A DNA stretch of 60,256 nt from an uncultured Ruminococcus sp. (GTDB lineage: Bacteria > Bacillota_A > Clostridia > Oscillospirales > Ruminococcaceae). The stretch is taken from positions 1-60,256 of the forward strand of contig ONBA01000013.1 of NCBI GenBank assembly GCA_900315975.1. The letters run 5' to 3'. Positions 25,095-34,689 of the stretch are shown here, piece after piece; the first letter of the stretch is position 1, and the number at the start of each line of letters is the position of its first letter. Position numbers and translations under genes: made by a program. The notes under the pieces were generated by a model. That model had not been told where the DNA came from. It searched no databases and saw only the letters and a program-made list of their open reading frames with translations.

Positions 25095-26312
25095 TTACTT
25101 TAGTACCGATTCCTGAATCGTGAAATGCTTGGGAATACCATTTTCATAGTGGACATTCAGCTCACCCTGAATGAGCGGCATGAAATAATTAACAGCCGCA
25201 TCAGTGATATTGTTTCCGGAAGGGGTAATGAACTCGTCCGGAAGGAACTTCTCCTGATTTGCGATGAGTGAAGCGTCGGCATCTTCAATAACCACTGTAT
25301 ACGGGTTTTCGTTCACACGGCGGAATATCATCATCTTACCTGTTTTGCCTGCAAGAGCACATCTTACTCCGGCAGCTCCGATAGCCTCTGCCTCGTCGAT
25401 ATCGGTACGCGAGCCAAGATGTGACGAGCAGCGCTGCATAACATTCAGCTCGATAGAACGTACCTTGCAGCCTATCTGATTGCGTACCTCTTCCTCAAGG
25501 TATTTGCCGATTCCTGAGAGGTACTTGTGACCGAAGTTGTCAACTACACCTGACTGTACACCGTCGGGGACTTCTGTACCCTCGGATACTGCAACTACTA
25601 CAGCCTTATGCTTTGCCATTTCCTGACGGACATCGCTCATAAAGCTTTCAAGCGAGAATTTTCTCTCGGGAACATAAACAAGATGCGGTGCAGTTTCACC
25701 AAGAGCGTGAAGAACAGCTGTTGAAGCCGTCAGCCAGCCTGCATGACGTCCCATTACCTCAACGATAGTTACAGACGGCATACTGTATACTGAACTGTCA
25801 CGGATAATCTCGTGGAGAGTTGCCGCAACGTACTTTGCCGCAGAACCGAATCCGGGTGTATGGTCGGTAACGCAGAGGTCGTTGTCGATAGTTTTGGGTA
25901 TACCTATGACCTTAATATCAATAGACTGCTCAGCAAAATACTCAGAGAGTTTGTTTACGGTGTCCATTGAATCGTTGCCGCCGATGTAGAAAAATGCACC
26001 GATCTGACGATGTTTAAGCGTTTTCACTATCTTCTTGTAAACTTCTTCATCGTCGTGCCAGTCGGGGAGTTTGTATCTGCATGAACCAAGAACGGTAGAT
26101 GGAGTCTGCTTGAGAAGTTCCATATCATCATTGGTATTGATCAGAGTTTTGAGGTCGAGGAGGTGGTTCGAGATAATGCCCTCGATACCGTTCACAGAAC
26201 CGAAAATAGCGTCGATCTCCGGATTTTTGAGAGATTCTGCGAAAACTCCTACGAGTGAAGCGTTTATTGCACAGGTCGGACCGCCGGACTGTGCTACAGC
26301 AATATTCATCAT
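25095..26312 (-). CDS. 6-phosphofructokinase, probably pyrophosphate-dependent
   Basis: A 405-residue glycolytic enzyme that phosphorylates fructose 6-phosphate to the 1,6-bisphosphate. The start MNIAVAQSGGPTCAINASLVG, GGNDSMDT and PKTIDNDL are the family motifs. An Asp after GGN and the Lys of PKTIDND, in place of the Gly residues of ATP-dependent enzymes, mark PPi as phosphate donor. MGRHAGWL and PER carry the sugar-binding residues. PPi-type enzymes are common in anaerobic cellulolytic clostridia. I chose ATG 26312, with GGAGG seven bases upstream; the frame extends further but without a ribosome site. Confidence 0.93.
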   Translation of the reverse strand: MMNIAVAQSGGPTCAINASLVGVFAESLKNPEIDAIFGSVNGIEGIISNHLLDLKTLINTNDDMELLKQTPSTVLGSCRYKLPDWHDDEEVYKKIVKTLKHRQIGAFFYIGGNDSMDTVNKLSEYFAEQSIDIKVIGIPKTIDNDLCVTDHTPGFGSAAKYVAATLHEIIRDSSVYSMPSVTIVEVMGRHAGWLTASTAVLHALGETAPHLVYVPERKFSLESFMSDVRQEMAKHKAVVVAVSEGTEVPDGVQSGVVDNFGHKYLSGIGKYLEEEVRNQIGCKVRSIELNVMQRCSSHLGSRTDIDEAEAIGAAGVRCALAGKTGKMMIFRRVNENPYTVVIEDADASLIANQEKFLPDEFITPSGNNITDAAVNYFMPLIQGELNVHYENGIPKHFTIQESVLK

Positions 26313-26352
26313 GATAATTCCTCCGTTGTCATTCTCGACATATATATACATC

Positions 26353-26381
26353 ATTATACCATAAACCGGTACAAATAGCAA
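26353..26381 (-). promoter_or_regulatory. Promoter of the phosphofructokinase gene
   Basis: On the minus strand TTGCTA (26376-26381), 17 bases, TATAAT (26353-26358) with TGG before it. Confidence 0.7.
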
Positions 26382-26438
26382 GCCGCTCGGGGATATATTT
26401 TGATAATAGCTTTTGAAATTTGAGTGAGGGGGCACTAC

Positions 26439-26467
26439 TTGACTTTGACGGAAGAATGTGGTATTAT
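26439..26467 (+). promoter_or_regulatory. Promoter of the ECF S-component gene
   Basis: TTGACT (26439-26444), 17 bases, TATTAT (26462-26467) with a TGG extended -10. A small stem (TCCTTT/AAAGGA) lies in the leader. No known riboswitch pattern was recognised in the short leader. Confidence 0.7.
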
Positions 26468-26524
26468 AATTTGGTTGTATTGTATCCTTTATAAAAGGAA
26501 TAATAACAAGGAGGAAAATTAAAT

Positions 26525-27401
26525 ATGAAACCGAAATTTGACACAAAGTCACTGGTTCTTCTCGGACTTCTCATGGCGATAGTACTTCTCTTCTCGCTTA
26601 CGCCAATCGGAACTATCCCGATAGGACCGCTTTCAATCACACTCAATATTATCCCCATTGCTATTGCCGGTATCGCTCTCGGACCGTGGGGCGGTCTTGT
26701 AGTTGGTACATTCTTCGGACTGTTCAGCTTCCTTCAGTGTTACGGAATAGGAACTCCCAGCGGAATGGGTGCTATACTTGCGGATATAAGTCCTGTTCTC
26801 GCGTTTATTCAGCGTGTTATACCGCGTGCACTCGACGGCTTCCTTGTAGGTCTTATATATAAAGGTATGACCAAGCTTAAAGCAAAGCGTGCATATTACG
26901 CAGTTGCAGGATTTGTAACATCATTCTTTGGAATTGCGCTTTTCCTGTCGGTAATGCAGTTCGCATTCTCACATTCCGAACTCAATGATGAAGGCAAAAA
27001 GATATGGGTTCAGAACGAATCAATGAAAAGCCTTATGTCGTCCGGCGGACTCATATGGTACATCTGCATAACAGTTGCACTGCTTCTCTTCTGTATCGGC
27101 TATCTGCTTGTAAGCGGAAAAAAACTCTCACGTATGCAGGTTTCGAGTGCAGTTACAGGATTCTGTTCGGCACTTCTCAACACGATATTCTTCATGTCGG
27201 CACTCGTGCTTCTCTTCGGAAAGACAGATTATGTACAGGGACTCATCAACGATAAGGGCAACGGAAACGTTCTTCTGTTCATAAGTCGTGTTTGTTGGTA
27301 TCAACGCATTGTTTGAGATGGTCGTTTCAACTATCATCACAACTGCGGTAGGTACTGCACTCCATAAGGCTAAGCTTGTAGAAGGTCCAGCTGAGGACTG
27401 A
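26525..27401 (+). CDS. ECF transporter S component, frameshifted near the end
   Basis: A hydrophobic protein of about 290 residues with six or so membrane helices. It has the ECF S-component pattern: an N-terminal basic start, PIGTIPIGPLSITLNIIPIAI, GPWGGLVVGTFFGL, and a conserved Ala-Asp/Pro region. S components bind a vitamin and dock with the shared EcfA/EcfT module; the substrate is not readable here. The first frame ends at 27316 after LLFISRVCWYQRIV. Skipping one A near 27283-27284 restores LLFI-VVFVGINALFEMVV and a normal end at 27401. So a one-base insertion, real or a sequencing error, truncates the last helix. The ATG has AAGGAGG upstream. Confidence 0.85.
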
Positions 27402-27468
27402 TGAAACTGCGCGAAATACAGCGTTTAACGTCGATTTGCACAAAATCATTACAAAATAGTAAATCTAC

Positions 27469-27497
27469 TTGACAATCTTTGCTTTTTATCCTATAAT
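27469..27497 (+). promoter_or_regulatory. Consensus promoter of the PspA operon
   Basis: TTGACA (27469-27474), 17 bases, TATAAT (27492-27497): both boxes are perfect. Confidence 0.85.
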
Positions 27498-27573
27498 AGT
27501 ATCAGCGGCGCGGTCGTTATCCGTGTCTGCTGGTACATTTTTTTACTTTTTTACATGAATTGGAGGATGGAAA

Positions 27574-28290
27574 ATGGGTGTATTTGCAAGATTAAGTGAC
27601 CTGCTTAAAGCCAATATCAACGACCTCATTGATAAGGCGGAAGACCCTGAGAAAATGGTCAAGCAGATCATTATTGATATGAATAAGGAGCTCAATAAAG
27701 CTATACAGAATTTAGGAAAGGCTAAAGCAAGCGAAAAAATCGCTGAGAAGAAGTATCTTGACTGCGAGAAGGTCTCAAAAGACTGGGAAACAAAGGCTAA
27801 GATGGCTCTTCAGAAGGGCGATCAGGACCTTGCTAAAAAAGCACTTGCTAAAAAGGTCAAAGCCGATGAGGAACTTGCAAGCTACAAACAGATGTATGAG
27901 TCTATCTCAGCTCAGACAAGAACTATCGGCGAGCAGGTAGAGGTGCTCAAGAATAAGCTCGACGAGGCAAAGTCACGTCAGGCAATGCTTATTGCACGTT
28001 CACAGATGGCTCAGACAAAGAAGCAGCTTGCAGCTGCACAGAGCGATTTCGATACACAGAGCGCATTCTCTAAGCTCGACCGCATGGAAGAAAAGGTTAT
28101 GCAGCAGGAGGCTGAAGCTGATGCATTCACTGAAATAGGCGGCGGAAATGATCAGGACGGACTTCAGGAACAGTTTGCTCAGATGCAGAATGATGCACAG
28201 GTCGATGCAGAGCTTCAGAGACTTATGTCTGAGATGGGAATGAGCGAAGCTCCCGCGCAGGAAACAGAAGCTCCACAGGATGCAGAATAA
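27574..28290 (+). CDS. PspA/IM30 family protein
   Basis: A 238-residue phage-shock-protein-A homologue. The start GVFARLSDLLKANINDLIDK is the amphipathic membrane-binding helix of the family, then EDPEKMVKQII and a long coiled coil to about 190. The C-terminal 45 residues are acidic and Gln-rich. PspA/IM30 proteins are ESCRT-III-like and assemble on damaged membranes. Ribosome site GGAGG lies nine bases before the ATG. It shares a strong promoter with the small membrane protein that follows. No pspF-type regulator is nearby. Confidence 0.93.
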   Translation: MGVFARLSDLLKANINDLIDKAEDPEKMVKQIIIDMNKELNKAIQNLGKAKASEKIAEKKYLDCEKVSKDWETKAKMALQKGDQDLAKKALAKKVKADEELASYKQMYESISAQTRTIGEQVEVLKNKLDEAKSRQAMLIARSQMAQTKKQLAAAQSDFDTQSAFSKLDRMEEKVMQQEAEADAFTEIGGGNDQDGLQEQFAQMQNDAQVDAELQRLMSEMGMSEAPAQETEAPQDAE

Positions 28291-28312
28291 TAACAGAAAC
28301 GAAGGTTTTATT

Positions 28313-28489
28313 ATGAGTAAACGTAAAAAAGAAGAAGATATCAATCCTAAAAAGGTGTTTAATATGTTCCTTCCTATCGTGGGAGCAGTATTCATAGCGG
28401 TAAGCGCTATACTTTATATCCTCTACAAGAGCTGGAGCAATAAGCTCTACTTTGAAAAATGGAAGGATTACGAGGATTGCGGAGTTTAA
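28313..28489 (+). CDS. Small single-helix membrane protein after PspA
   Basis: A 58-residue protein beginning MSKRKKEEDINPKK, with one transmembrane helix about 19-39 and a short charged end. I chose ATG 28313 (GAAGG upstream); an earlier ATG overlaps the pspA stop. It lies 22 bases after pspA and is likely cotranscribed. It may anchor or signal to PspA, which is inference from position. Confidence 0.72.
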   Translation: MSKRKKEEDINPKKVFNMFLPIVGAVFIAVSAILYILYKSWSNKLYFEKWKDYEDCGV

Positions 28490-28556
28490 CTGCAAAGCAG
28501 GGAACGCCGTCCTCGGTGTTACGCTGAAAACGTAACAATAATCAGGTTTTTAACAC

Positions 28557-28600
28557 AAAAAAGGAGTATGCTAAGTAAAAAGCACACTCCTTTTATTTTT
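28557..28600. terminator. Bidirectional terminator between the PspA operon and a lipoprotein gene
   Basis: AAAAGGAGTATGCT and AGCACACTCCTTTT form a 14-bp stem with one mismatch, followed by ATTTTT; the A-tract on the other side serves the minus strand. A weaker TGTTACG/CGTAACA stem precedes it at 28518-28540. Confidence 0.8.
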
Positions 28601-28607
28601 AAAAGTA

Positions 28608-29363
28608 TTATTCTTCTTTTTCAAATGTTTCAGTATTTCCGTCAACGTCGTATAGAGTAAAGCTGCCGTCGTCATTGAGTGTGAAAGTACTTCTGCCGAA
28701 TTCATAGTCCATGATAGAAGGGTCAACAGTGCAGTCGCTGAATTCGACAACATCGGCACTCTGTGAGTATTTGCAGAAATTCTTTATCGTAATGAAGCAG
28801 TGACCGTTTCTGATAGTCAGGGAAGTGTCAGGCATTTTTGTTTCAGTTTCTTCAGCCGATTCGAGAAGACTTTCAGCAAGGAAACCGCTTGTGAGGTCAT
28901 ATTCACCGTCGAGATTGTCGGGGTCTGCATCGCCGTTTCTCTCAGCATTCAGAAGCTCAACGTTTTCGCCGTTTTCGGTGGGAATGACAACTTTAAGGCT
29001 TGCACCGTCGTAAACAACATTTTCCTGCGGGTATTCATTGCCGTTGAACATTATGGTTTTATCGTTTGTGAACATGATTATTTCGGATATGTCGTTGAGA
29101 AGAGAAAGACTTCCTTCCTCGCTGAATTCGAGACTTGCGAAGTCGCCTTTCCAGTTTCCTACGAGAACACCGTCATCGTAATTGTGTCTTTCGTGATAAT
29201 CGGGGATAGTTGTAGGTTCGGTACTTTCCGTTGAAGCCTCCGTTGAGACAGCCTGAGTAGCAGGGGTTTTCTCACGGGTTTCCGAATTATTGCTTTTGTT
29301 TCCGCATGATGTGAAAGTGAGAAGTGTGGCGGCAAGAATGATTATCGCAGATGTTTTTTTCAT
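28608..29363 (-). CDS. Lipoprotein of unknown function
   Basis: A 251-residue protein. The lipobox FTSC places the acylated Cys at 20. A Thr/Ser/Glu linker follows (25-55), then a beta-rich domain with repeated short strand segments (GNWKGDFASLEF, DGSFTLYDVDGN) resembling lipocalin-like or DUF5640-type folds. No catalytic motif. AGGAGG lies six bases before the ATG. Probably exported and membrane-anchored; it lies downstream of tsaD on the same strand with a 64-base gap. Confidence 0.85.
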   Translation of the reverse strand: MKKTSAIIILAATLLTFTSCGNKSNNSETREKTPATQAVSTEASTESTEPTTIPDYHERHNYDDGVLVGNWKGDFASLEFSEEGSLSLLNDISEIIMFTNDKTIMFNGNEYPQENVVYDGASLKVVIPTENGENVELLNAERNGDADPDNLDGEYDLTSGFLAESLLESAEETETKMPDTSLTIRNGHCFITIKNFCKYSQSADVVEFSDCTVDPSIMDYEFGRSTFTLNDDGSFTLYDVDGNTETFEKEE

Positions 29364-29427
29364 ATTTTCCTCCTGAATTGCACTTTAAATCCATATTGTA
29401 GTCAATGTCAAAATCATTTGAGGCTGA

Positions 29428-30438
29428 CTATATCTCATCCATAGAAAGAGTTGCTATCGCGTTGAGACTTTCGTCGGCAGTGATACCTGCGAGCAGGTTG
29501 TAGCTTCCCTGACAGCCTATCATAGCACCGTTATCGCCGCATAGTTTCTTCTCAGGCATGAAGAACTCGAAGCCTTTTCTTTCACAGGCTTCTGAAAGTG
29601 CGGCACGAACTCCGGAATTTGCAGAAACACCTCCGGCGAGTGCAACTTTTTTGTATCCGAGCGATTCTGCGGCACGGATAGTTCTGTCGGTGAGTATCTC
29701 TGAAATAGTTGACTGCAAGCTTGCGGAGAGGTCATTTTTGTTGACTTCTTCGCCTTTCTGTTCAGCGTGGTGGAGCAGGTTTATAACGGACGTTTTGAGT
29801 CCGGAAAAGCTGAAGTCAAACTCGTTTCCGGCAACGGCAGGGTGGGGCAGTCTGAAAGCCTTCGGGTCACCTGACTGTGCGGCATTGTCAACGTGTACAC
29901 CGCCGGGGTATGGGAATCCCATAGCGCGTGCGCACTTGTCAAAGCATTCACCTGCGGCATCATCGCGGGTTCTGCCGACAACGCGGAATTTAGTGTAGCT
30001 CAGCACCTCTATGATATGGCTGTGTCCTCCGCTCGCAACGAGACAGAGATAAGGCGGCTCAAGTTCCGGGTGACTGAGGTAATTTGTCGCGATATGACCG
30101 GCGATGTGGTGCACCGGTATAAGCGGCTTACCGGAAGCAAGGGCAAGCCCCTTTGCGAAGTTTACTCCTACGAGCAAAGCGCCGATAAGACCGGGAGCGT
30201 ATGTAACTGCGATACCGTCGAGGTCAGCGAGAGTGACCCCTGCATCGCCGAGAGCTTTACGTGTAACACCGAGGATATTCTCGCAGTGACGGCGCGAAGC
30301 TATCTCCGGAACGACACCGCCGTATTTTTTGTGTTCCTCTATCTGCGTTGATATAACCGACGAGCGAATCGTGCGGCAGTCCTCAATAACGCTTGCGGCA
30401 GTTTCGTCGCAGGAGCTTTCTATTCCTAAAATCAGCAT
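29428..30438 (-). CDS. tsaD: tRNA N6-threonylcarbamoyladenosine transferase TsaD
   Basis: A 336-residue protein that transfers the threonylcarbamoyl group to A37 of ANN-decoding tRNAs, working with TsaB and TsaE. It starts ILGIESSCDETAASV. It has the metal-binding HHIAGH (about 110-116), SGGHSHI, GECFDKCARAMG, SFSGLKT and GGVSANSGVRAAL, all typical and complete. Its ATG overlaps the rimI end by seven bases. The usual tsaB gene is not in this cluster. Confidence 0.97.
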   Translation of the reverse strand: MLILGIESSCDETAASVIEDCRTIRSSVISTQIEEHKKYGGVVPEIASRRHCENILGVTRKALGDAGVTLADLDGIAVTYAPGLIGALLVGVNFAKGLALASGKPLIPVHHIAGHIATNYLSHPELEPPYLCLVASGGHSHIIEVLSYTKFRVVGRTRDDAAGECFDKCARAMGFPYPGGVHVDNAAQSGDPKAFRLPHPAVAGNEFDFSFSGLKTSVINLLHHAEQKGEEVNKNDLSASLQSTISEILTDRTIRAAESLGYKKVALAGGVSANSGVRAALSEACERKGFEFFMPEKKLCGDNGAMIGCQGSYNLLAGITADESLNAIATLSMDEI

Positions 30439-30917
30439 TTATCTCTTCCTTTTTGATACATTATAGTTTTACGCATGACGATAGCATTTTCTCGGGGTAG
30501 CGTATAAAAATTTTTCCTGATTGAGAGCTTTTCAAAGCCGCATTTCTCATAAAGTGCGATAGCTCCGGCATTTGACTCTCTCACTTCGAGGAAGATATCC
30601 TCGGTATCAGGGGGGAGGAGTTCTTCAAATCTTTCCATAAGCGCGAGTGCACAGCCTTTGCGGCGGAAGTCGGGGTGTACAGCGACACTCGTGATATCAG
30701 CTTCTCCGACTGCTGTGTAACCGCTGAGCAGAGCCGCGATACGGTCATCTTCCATGATGTAGAGGACGATGCCGTTACTCTTTTCGGATTCGCTCATGAA
30801 AGACTCCGCAGACCAGCCGTCAGCACCGACGCAGAGCTTGTCCAGCTCTGAAAGCTTTTCAGCGGTTGCGGTATCGAATGGAGAAGTGAGAATAAGATAT
30901 CGGGAATTATCTTTCAT
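30432..30917 (-). CDS. rimI: Ribosomal-protein-alanine N-acetyltransferase RimI
   Basis: A 161-residue GNAT enzyme. The acetyl-CoA loop is DFRRKGCALALM (consensus RGxG/A), after ITSVAVHP, and a C-terminal EVRESNAGAIALYEKCGFE completes the family pattern. RimI acetylates the N-terminal Ala of ribosomal protein S18 in E. coli. I chose ATG 30917, behind AGGTGA. It overlaps tsaD by seven bases, the common rimI-tsaD pairing. Confidence 0.9.
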   Translation of the reverse strand: MKDNSRYLILTSPFDTATAEKLSELDKLCVGADGWSAESFMSESEKSNGIVLYIMEDDRIAALLSGYTAVGEADITSVAVHPDFRRKGCALALMERFEELLPPDTEDIFLEVRESNAGAIALYEKCGFEKLSIRKNFYTLPRENAIVMRKTIMYQKGRDKC

Positions 30918-30954
30918 GTTTTCACCTGTTACAATACTAAACAATTAATTATCT

Positions 30955-33489
30955 TCAGCCTTTTGCGTCGTACCAGCTTTCGCCCTGATGAACATCAACG
31001 GCAAGCGGTACCTTCATCTCGTAAACTCCCTGCATCTCCTCGCTCAGTATTTCAGCGGCACGGTCGGCACATGAGATGTCTGACTCGATGATAAGTTCAT
31101 CGTGCACCTGTAAAATCAGCTCAGCGTCGAGGTTTTCAGCTTTCAGACGGCGGTAGACGTTTATCATCGCGATTTTTATGAGGTCAGCGGCAGTTCCCTG
31201 TACGGGTGTGTTCATAGCGATACGCTTGCCTGCCGCCTGAAGCATCTTGTTAGACGATGAAAGCTCGGGGATACGGCGCTTTCTACCGAACATTGTTGAA
31301 ACGATTCCGGTTTTCACTGCGTTATCGACGGTAGACTCCATAAACTCGTTTACTTTCGGATATTTAGCAAGGTAGTCGGCAATGTACTTCTTTGCCTGTG
31401 CAACAGAAGTGCCGATATCCTTTGATAGCGAGAACGCTCCTATACCGTAGATAATGCCGAAGTTTACGGCTTTAGCGGCACTTCTCATCTCGGGAGTGAC
31501 CATGATAGACGGCATATCGAAGACCTGAGCGGCAGTAGAGGTGTGGATATCCTCACCGGAGTTGAAAGCGTCAATCATGTTTTTGTCGCCGCAGAGGTGA
31601 GCCATTACACGAAGTTCTATCTGGCTGTAGTCGGCATCGACAAGGACTTTTCCCTCGCCGGCTATGAAAAACTTTCTCATCTGCGAGCCGAGTTCGGTAC
31701 GGACAGGGATATTCTGCACATTCGGGTCTGTCGAAGAGATGCGTCCTGTACGTGTTTCAGTCTGCTTGAAGCAGGTGTGGATACGTCCGTCGTCTGCGAT
31801 TTTTTCAAGCAGACCTGTGACGTATGTCGAGTTGAGCTTGGTGTACTGGCGGTATTTCAGCACGTTGTCAACAATGGGGGAGTAGTTGCGGAGTTCTTCA
31901 AGTACGTCGGCATTTGTTGAGTAGCCGCTTTTGGTCTTTTTCTTGGCAGGGAGACCGAGTTCCTCGAAAAGGACTGTTCCAAGCTGTTTTGGTGAAGAGA
32001 TATTGAACTCGTGACCGGCATCGTCGTAAATCATCTGCTGAGTTTCCTCTATCATTTCCGAGAGTGAAGTTCCGAAGTCTTCAACGCCGTTACGGTCGAT
32101 TTTCACGCCGGAATGTTCCATAGAAGCGAGTACCTCAGTCAGCGGCATTTCGATGTTTTCGAGAAGCTCAGTCATACCCTCACTGTCGATTTCAGCGCGG
32201 AGCTTCTCAGCAAGAGAGGTGAGTGAAACAAGGTCGGCAAATTCGCCGTTTTCACTGCAATAGTGCACTCCGTACTCGGCACAGAGCTTATCGGCGGCAT
32301 AATCGGAAGCGGAAGTATTCAGCAGATAGCCGCATATTGAAATATCCGTCACAACATTTTTCAGTCCGCCGCCGTGAGCCATTGCATAGCGGTAATGCGG
32401 CTTTGCGTCGTTGGTTATTTTCTTGCAGTTCGAGGCGAAAAATGAGCATATAAGCTCGGGCACTGACGAAGTATAAACGGCAGTACCGCTGAGAATACTG
32501 AGCTTTTCGCCGTCGAAGAGGTAGCATACGCGGTCGAACTTATCTATCGCAGACTTGTCAAGCTCAGTTTCTGTGACCTCTATCGGCACATATTCCTCTT
32601 GTTTTACCTCGGTGGCAGAATTTGCCTCAGACGGCGAAATATCGAGCTTGTCGAGAAGCTTGTACATTTCAAGCTCGGTCAGCAGACTGCTGACTCCGGC
32701 TTTGTCGATATCGCCGAGAGCGTAAGCTTCGAGGTCATTTTCGATGGGAGCATCGCGGACGATAGTAGCAAGCCATTTGCTTTCCTTTGCGGACTCTTCA
32801 CCGGCGGCAAGTTTTGCTTTTACGCCTTTTGTGAGTCCTGACTCTTCATATCCGGCATATACGTCTTCGAGAGTGCCGAACTGCTTTATCAGTGAAGTTG
32901 CGGTCTTTTCGCCGATTCCGGCAACTCCGGAGATATTGTCGGAGCTGTCGCCCATGAGGGCTTTGAGGTCTATGAGCCGTATCGGCTCGAAGCCGTAGTC
33001 CTCGGTGAAGCGTTCGGGAGTGTAGCGGATAGTCTCCTTATTAGTTGCGAGGAGTACCGTAACATTTTCGTCTATGAGCTGGAGACTGTCGCGGTCACCG
33101 GTGAGGACGTAGCACTCGTTACTGCTGTCACTGCAAAGCTTTGATAGTGTACCGAGTATATCGTCAGCCTCGAATCCCTCACACTCAACGACCTTTATGC
33201 CCATAAGTGTAAGGAGCTGTTTTATCAGCGGTAACTGCTGAGCAAGCTCTTCCGGCATACCCTTGCGGTTAGCCTTGTATGATGCGACTGCCTTGTGGCG
33301 GAAAGTCGGAGCTTTCAGGTCGAATGCCACAGCAACGTGGTCGGGCTGGACATCGGCGAAATTCTTCATGTAAATACTCATAAAACCGAATATTGCATTT
33401 GTAAAGACACCTTTTTTGTTGGAGAGCAGTTTTATACCGTAAAAAGCACGGTTCAGGATACTGTTTCCGTCGATTGCGAGAAGTCTCAT
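30955..33489 (-). CDS. polA: DNA polymerase I
   Basis: An 844-residue repair and replication polymerase. The 5'-3' exonuclease domain (1-290) starts LLAIDGNSILNRAFYG and has DDILGTL and GDSSDNI. The middle 3'-5' exonuclease-like domain (300-460) lacks the usual DxE and other acidic motifs, so proofreading is probably absent, as in many Firmicutes. The polymerase domain (470-844) has DPNVQNIPVR, motif A DYSQIELR, motif B RSAAKAVNFGIIYG and motif C QVHDE. I chose ATG 33489, behind AAAGGGGAC. A longer frame to 33591 would read through the palindromic repeat at 33514-33582. Confidence 0.97.
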   Translation of the reverse strand: MRLLAIDGNSILNRAFYGIKLLSNKKGVFTNAIFGFMSIYMKNFADVQPDHVAVAFDLKAPTFRHKAVASYKANRKGMPEELAQQLPLIKQLLTLMGIKVVECEGFEADDILGTLSKLCSDSSNECYVLTGDRDSLQLIDENVTVLLATNKETIRYTPERFTEDYGFEPIRLIDLKALMGDSSDNISGVAGIGEKTATSLIKQFGTLEDVYAGYEESGLTKGVKAKLAAGEESAKESKWLATIVRDAPIENDLEAYALGDIDKAGVSSLLTELEMYKLLDKLDISPSEANSATEVKQEEYVPIEVTETELDKSAIDKFDRVCYLFDGEKLSILSGTAVYTSSVPELICSFFASNCKKITNDAKPHYRYAMAHGGGLKNVVTDISICGYLLNTSASDYAADKLCAEYGVHYCSENGEFADLVSLTSLAEKLRAEIDSEGMTELLENIEMPLTEVLASMEHSGVKIDRNGVEDFGTSLSEMIEETQQMIYDDAGHEFNISSPKQLGTVLFEELGLPAKKKTKSGYSTNADVLEELRNYSPIVDNVLKYRQYTKLNSTYVTGLLEKIADDGRIHTCFKQTETRTGRISSTDPNVQNIPVRTELGSQMRKFFIAGEGKVLVDADYSQIELRVMAHLCGDKNMIDAFNSGEDIHTSTAAQVFDMPSIMVTPEMRSAAKAVNFGIIYGIGAFSLSKDIGTSVAQAKKYIADYLAKYPKVNEFMESTVDNAVKTGIVSTMFGRKRRIPELSSSNKMLQAAGKRIAMNTPVQGTAADLIKIAMINVYRRLKAENLDAELILQVHDELIIESDISCADRAAEILSEEMQGVYEMKVPLAVDVHQGESWYDAKG

Positions 33490-33513
33490 AGAAAGTCCCC
33501 TTTGTAAAGTATA

Positions 33514-33582
33514 GGGACGCGCAATGCGCGTCCGCAGATTCGTGGCTGCCGTTAAACCGGCATGGGCGGATATTATCCGCCC
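33514..33582. repeat. Pair of palindromic repeats between polA and the phosphoesterase gene
   Basis: GGGACGCGCAATGCGCGTCC (33514-33533) and GGGCGGATATTATCCGCCC (33564-33582) are near-perfect palindromes in a short gap inside a same-strand gene series. The first resembles palindromes at 39054 and 47182. Confidence 0.7.
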
Positions 33583-33587
33583 ACAGG

Positions 33588-34688
33588 TCATTTATTGATG
33601 TCGATAACGACTATTTCTGAAATTGCACCGGTCTTGAATGGGAGTGCCCAGCCGGAGATTCCGCTTGTTACGATGAAATCGGTATCCTTGCGGTGTTCAT
33701 AGCCGTATAGAGCATCATTTGCACCGATAAGAAGACCTATCTGTCCGGCAGGGAGAAGCGGTCCGCCGTGGGTGTGACCTGATAAAACGAGGTCAGCGGC
33801 GCATGAAGCCTCTTCGTCGTAGTCGTTTGGCTGGTGGTCTATGACTATCTTGTAGGCACTGTTGAAAGCGTCATCTGCCATAAGTGTCGTCATAGAAGCG
33901 CGGCCTTCAACGGACCTGTCCTGTCTGCCGATAATGCGGAGAAATTCACCCGCCTGTACAGTTTCGTCTTCGAGGATAGTTATGCCGTTTGAGGTAAGTG
34001 CACCGCGGAGGTCGGCCTCGTTGAAGTCGCGGTATCCCTCGGAGTAGTAGCCTTTATCGTGGTTTCCGAAAGTATAGTATACCCCATAGGTAGTGTCAAT
34101 ATCACCGAGAGCTTCGCAGGCACGCTCCATATCAGCCTTTTTCGAGTCATCGTCAACGAAGTCACCTGCTACGACAACGATATCAGGGTCAAGCTCGTCT
34201 ATGCGTTTCATCTGTTCAGCAAATTTTTCGCCGTCGAGAGTGATTCCGAGGTGTGAGTCTGCTATCATTGCGACACGTACTCCGTCGCCGACATTTTTGG
34301 CGGTATCGATGTCATAGTGCGTAATGAATATGTGGTGAGCAAAATACCAGCCTGTTGTAAGATATACCGCAGTAACAGCGAGAGCGGCAGCTCCGGACCA
34401 GTTGCGCTCCGGTTTTTTGCCGCGTATCTTATTAATGATACCGGCGGTGATATCGCAAATCAGCCATATTATGAAGAGGTGCACCATGACCACGATGACG
34501 GTAGAAACGTTAACTATTGCCCACGCTCCGCAGACTGCCGCAGCAAGAAATGCCGCCGCGAGCCATGAAAGAACAGGGTGAGCCTCGCCGAATTTTTTCA
34601 GGAAGCTGAACCGGTGAAAGCCGCAGATGATATATGCCGCACCCGAAACTGCGAATGCGAGCATTACCACTAATATCGCCAGCCACAT
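33588..34688 (-). CDS. Membrane metallophosphoesterase (YkuE-like)
   Basis: A 366-residue protein. About four N-terminal membrane helices (1-130) are followed by a calcineurin-like phosphoesterase domain: ADSHLG, VVAGDFVDD, FGNHDKG and SGHTHGG carry the two-metal ligands. The domain should face outward. Similar proteins act on lipid or cell-wall phosphoesters, but the substrate cannot be told. The ATG is one base after the thrH stop, so the two form an operon. Confidence 0.9.
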   Translation of the reverse strand: MWLAILVVMLAFAVSGAAYIICGFHRFSFLKKFGEAHPVLSWLAAAFLAAAVCGAWAIVNVSTVIVVMVHLFIIWLICDITAGIINKIRGKKPERNWSGAAALAVTAVYLTTGWYFAHHIFITHYDIDTAKNVGDGVRVAMIADSHLGITLDGEKFAEQMKRIDELDPDIVVVAGDFVDDDSKKADMERACEALGDIDTTYGVYYTFGNHDKGYYSEGYRDFNEADLRGALTSNGITILEDETVQAGEFLRIIGRQDRSVEGRASMTTLMADDAFNSAYKIVIDHQPNDYDEEASCAADLVLSGHTHGGPLLPAGQIGLLIGANDALYGYEHRKDTDFIVTSGISGWALPFKTGAISEIVVIDINK

Positions 34689-34689
34689 A

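Noticed and set aside
25095..26552. Longer start for the phosphofructokinase
   Set aside because: The extra 80 codons pass through the gene's own promoter boxes and lack a ribosome site.
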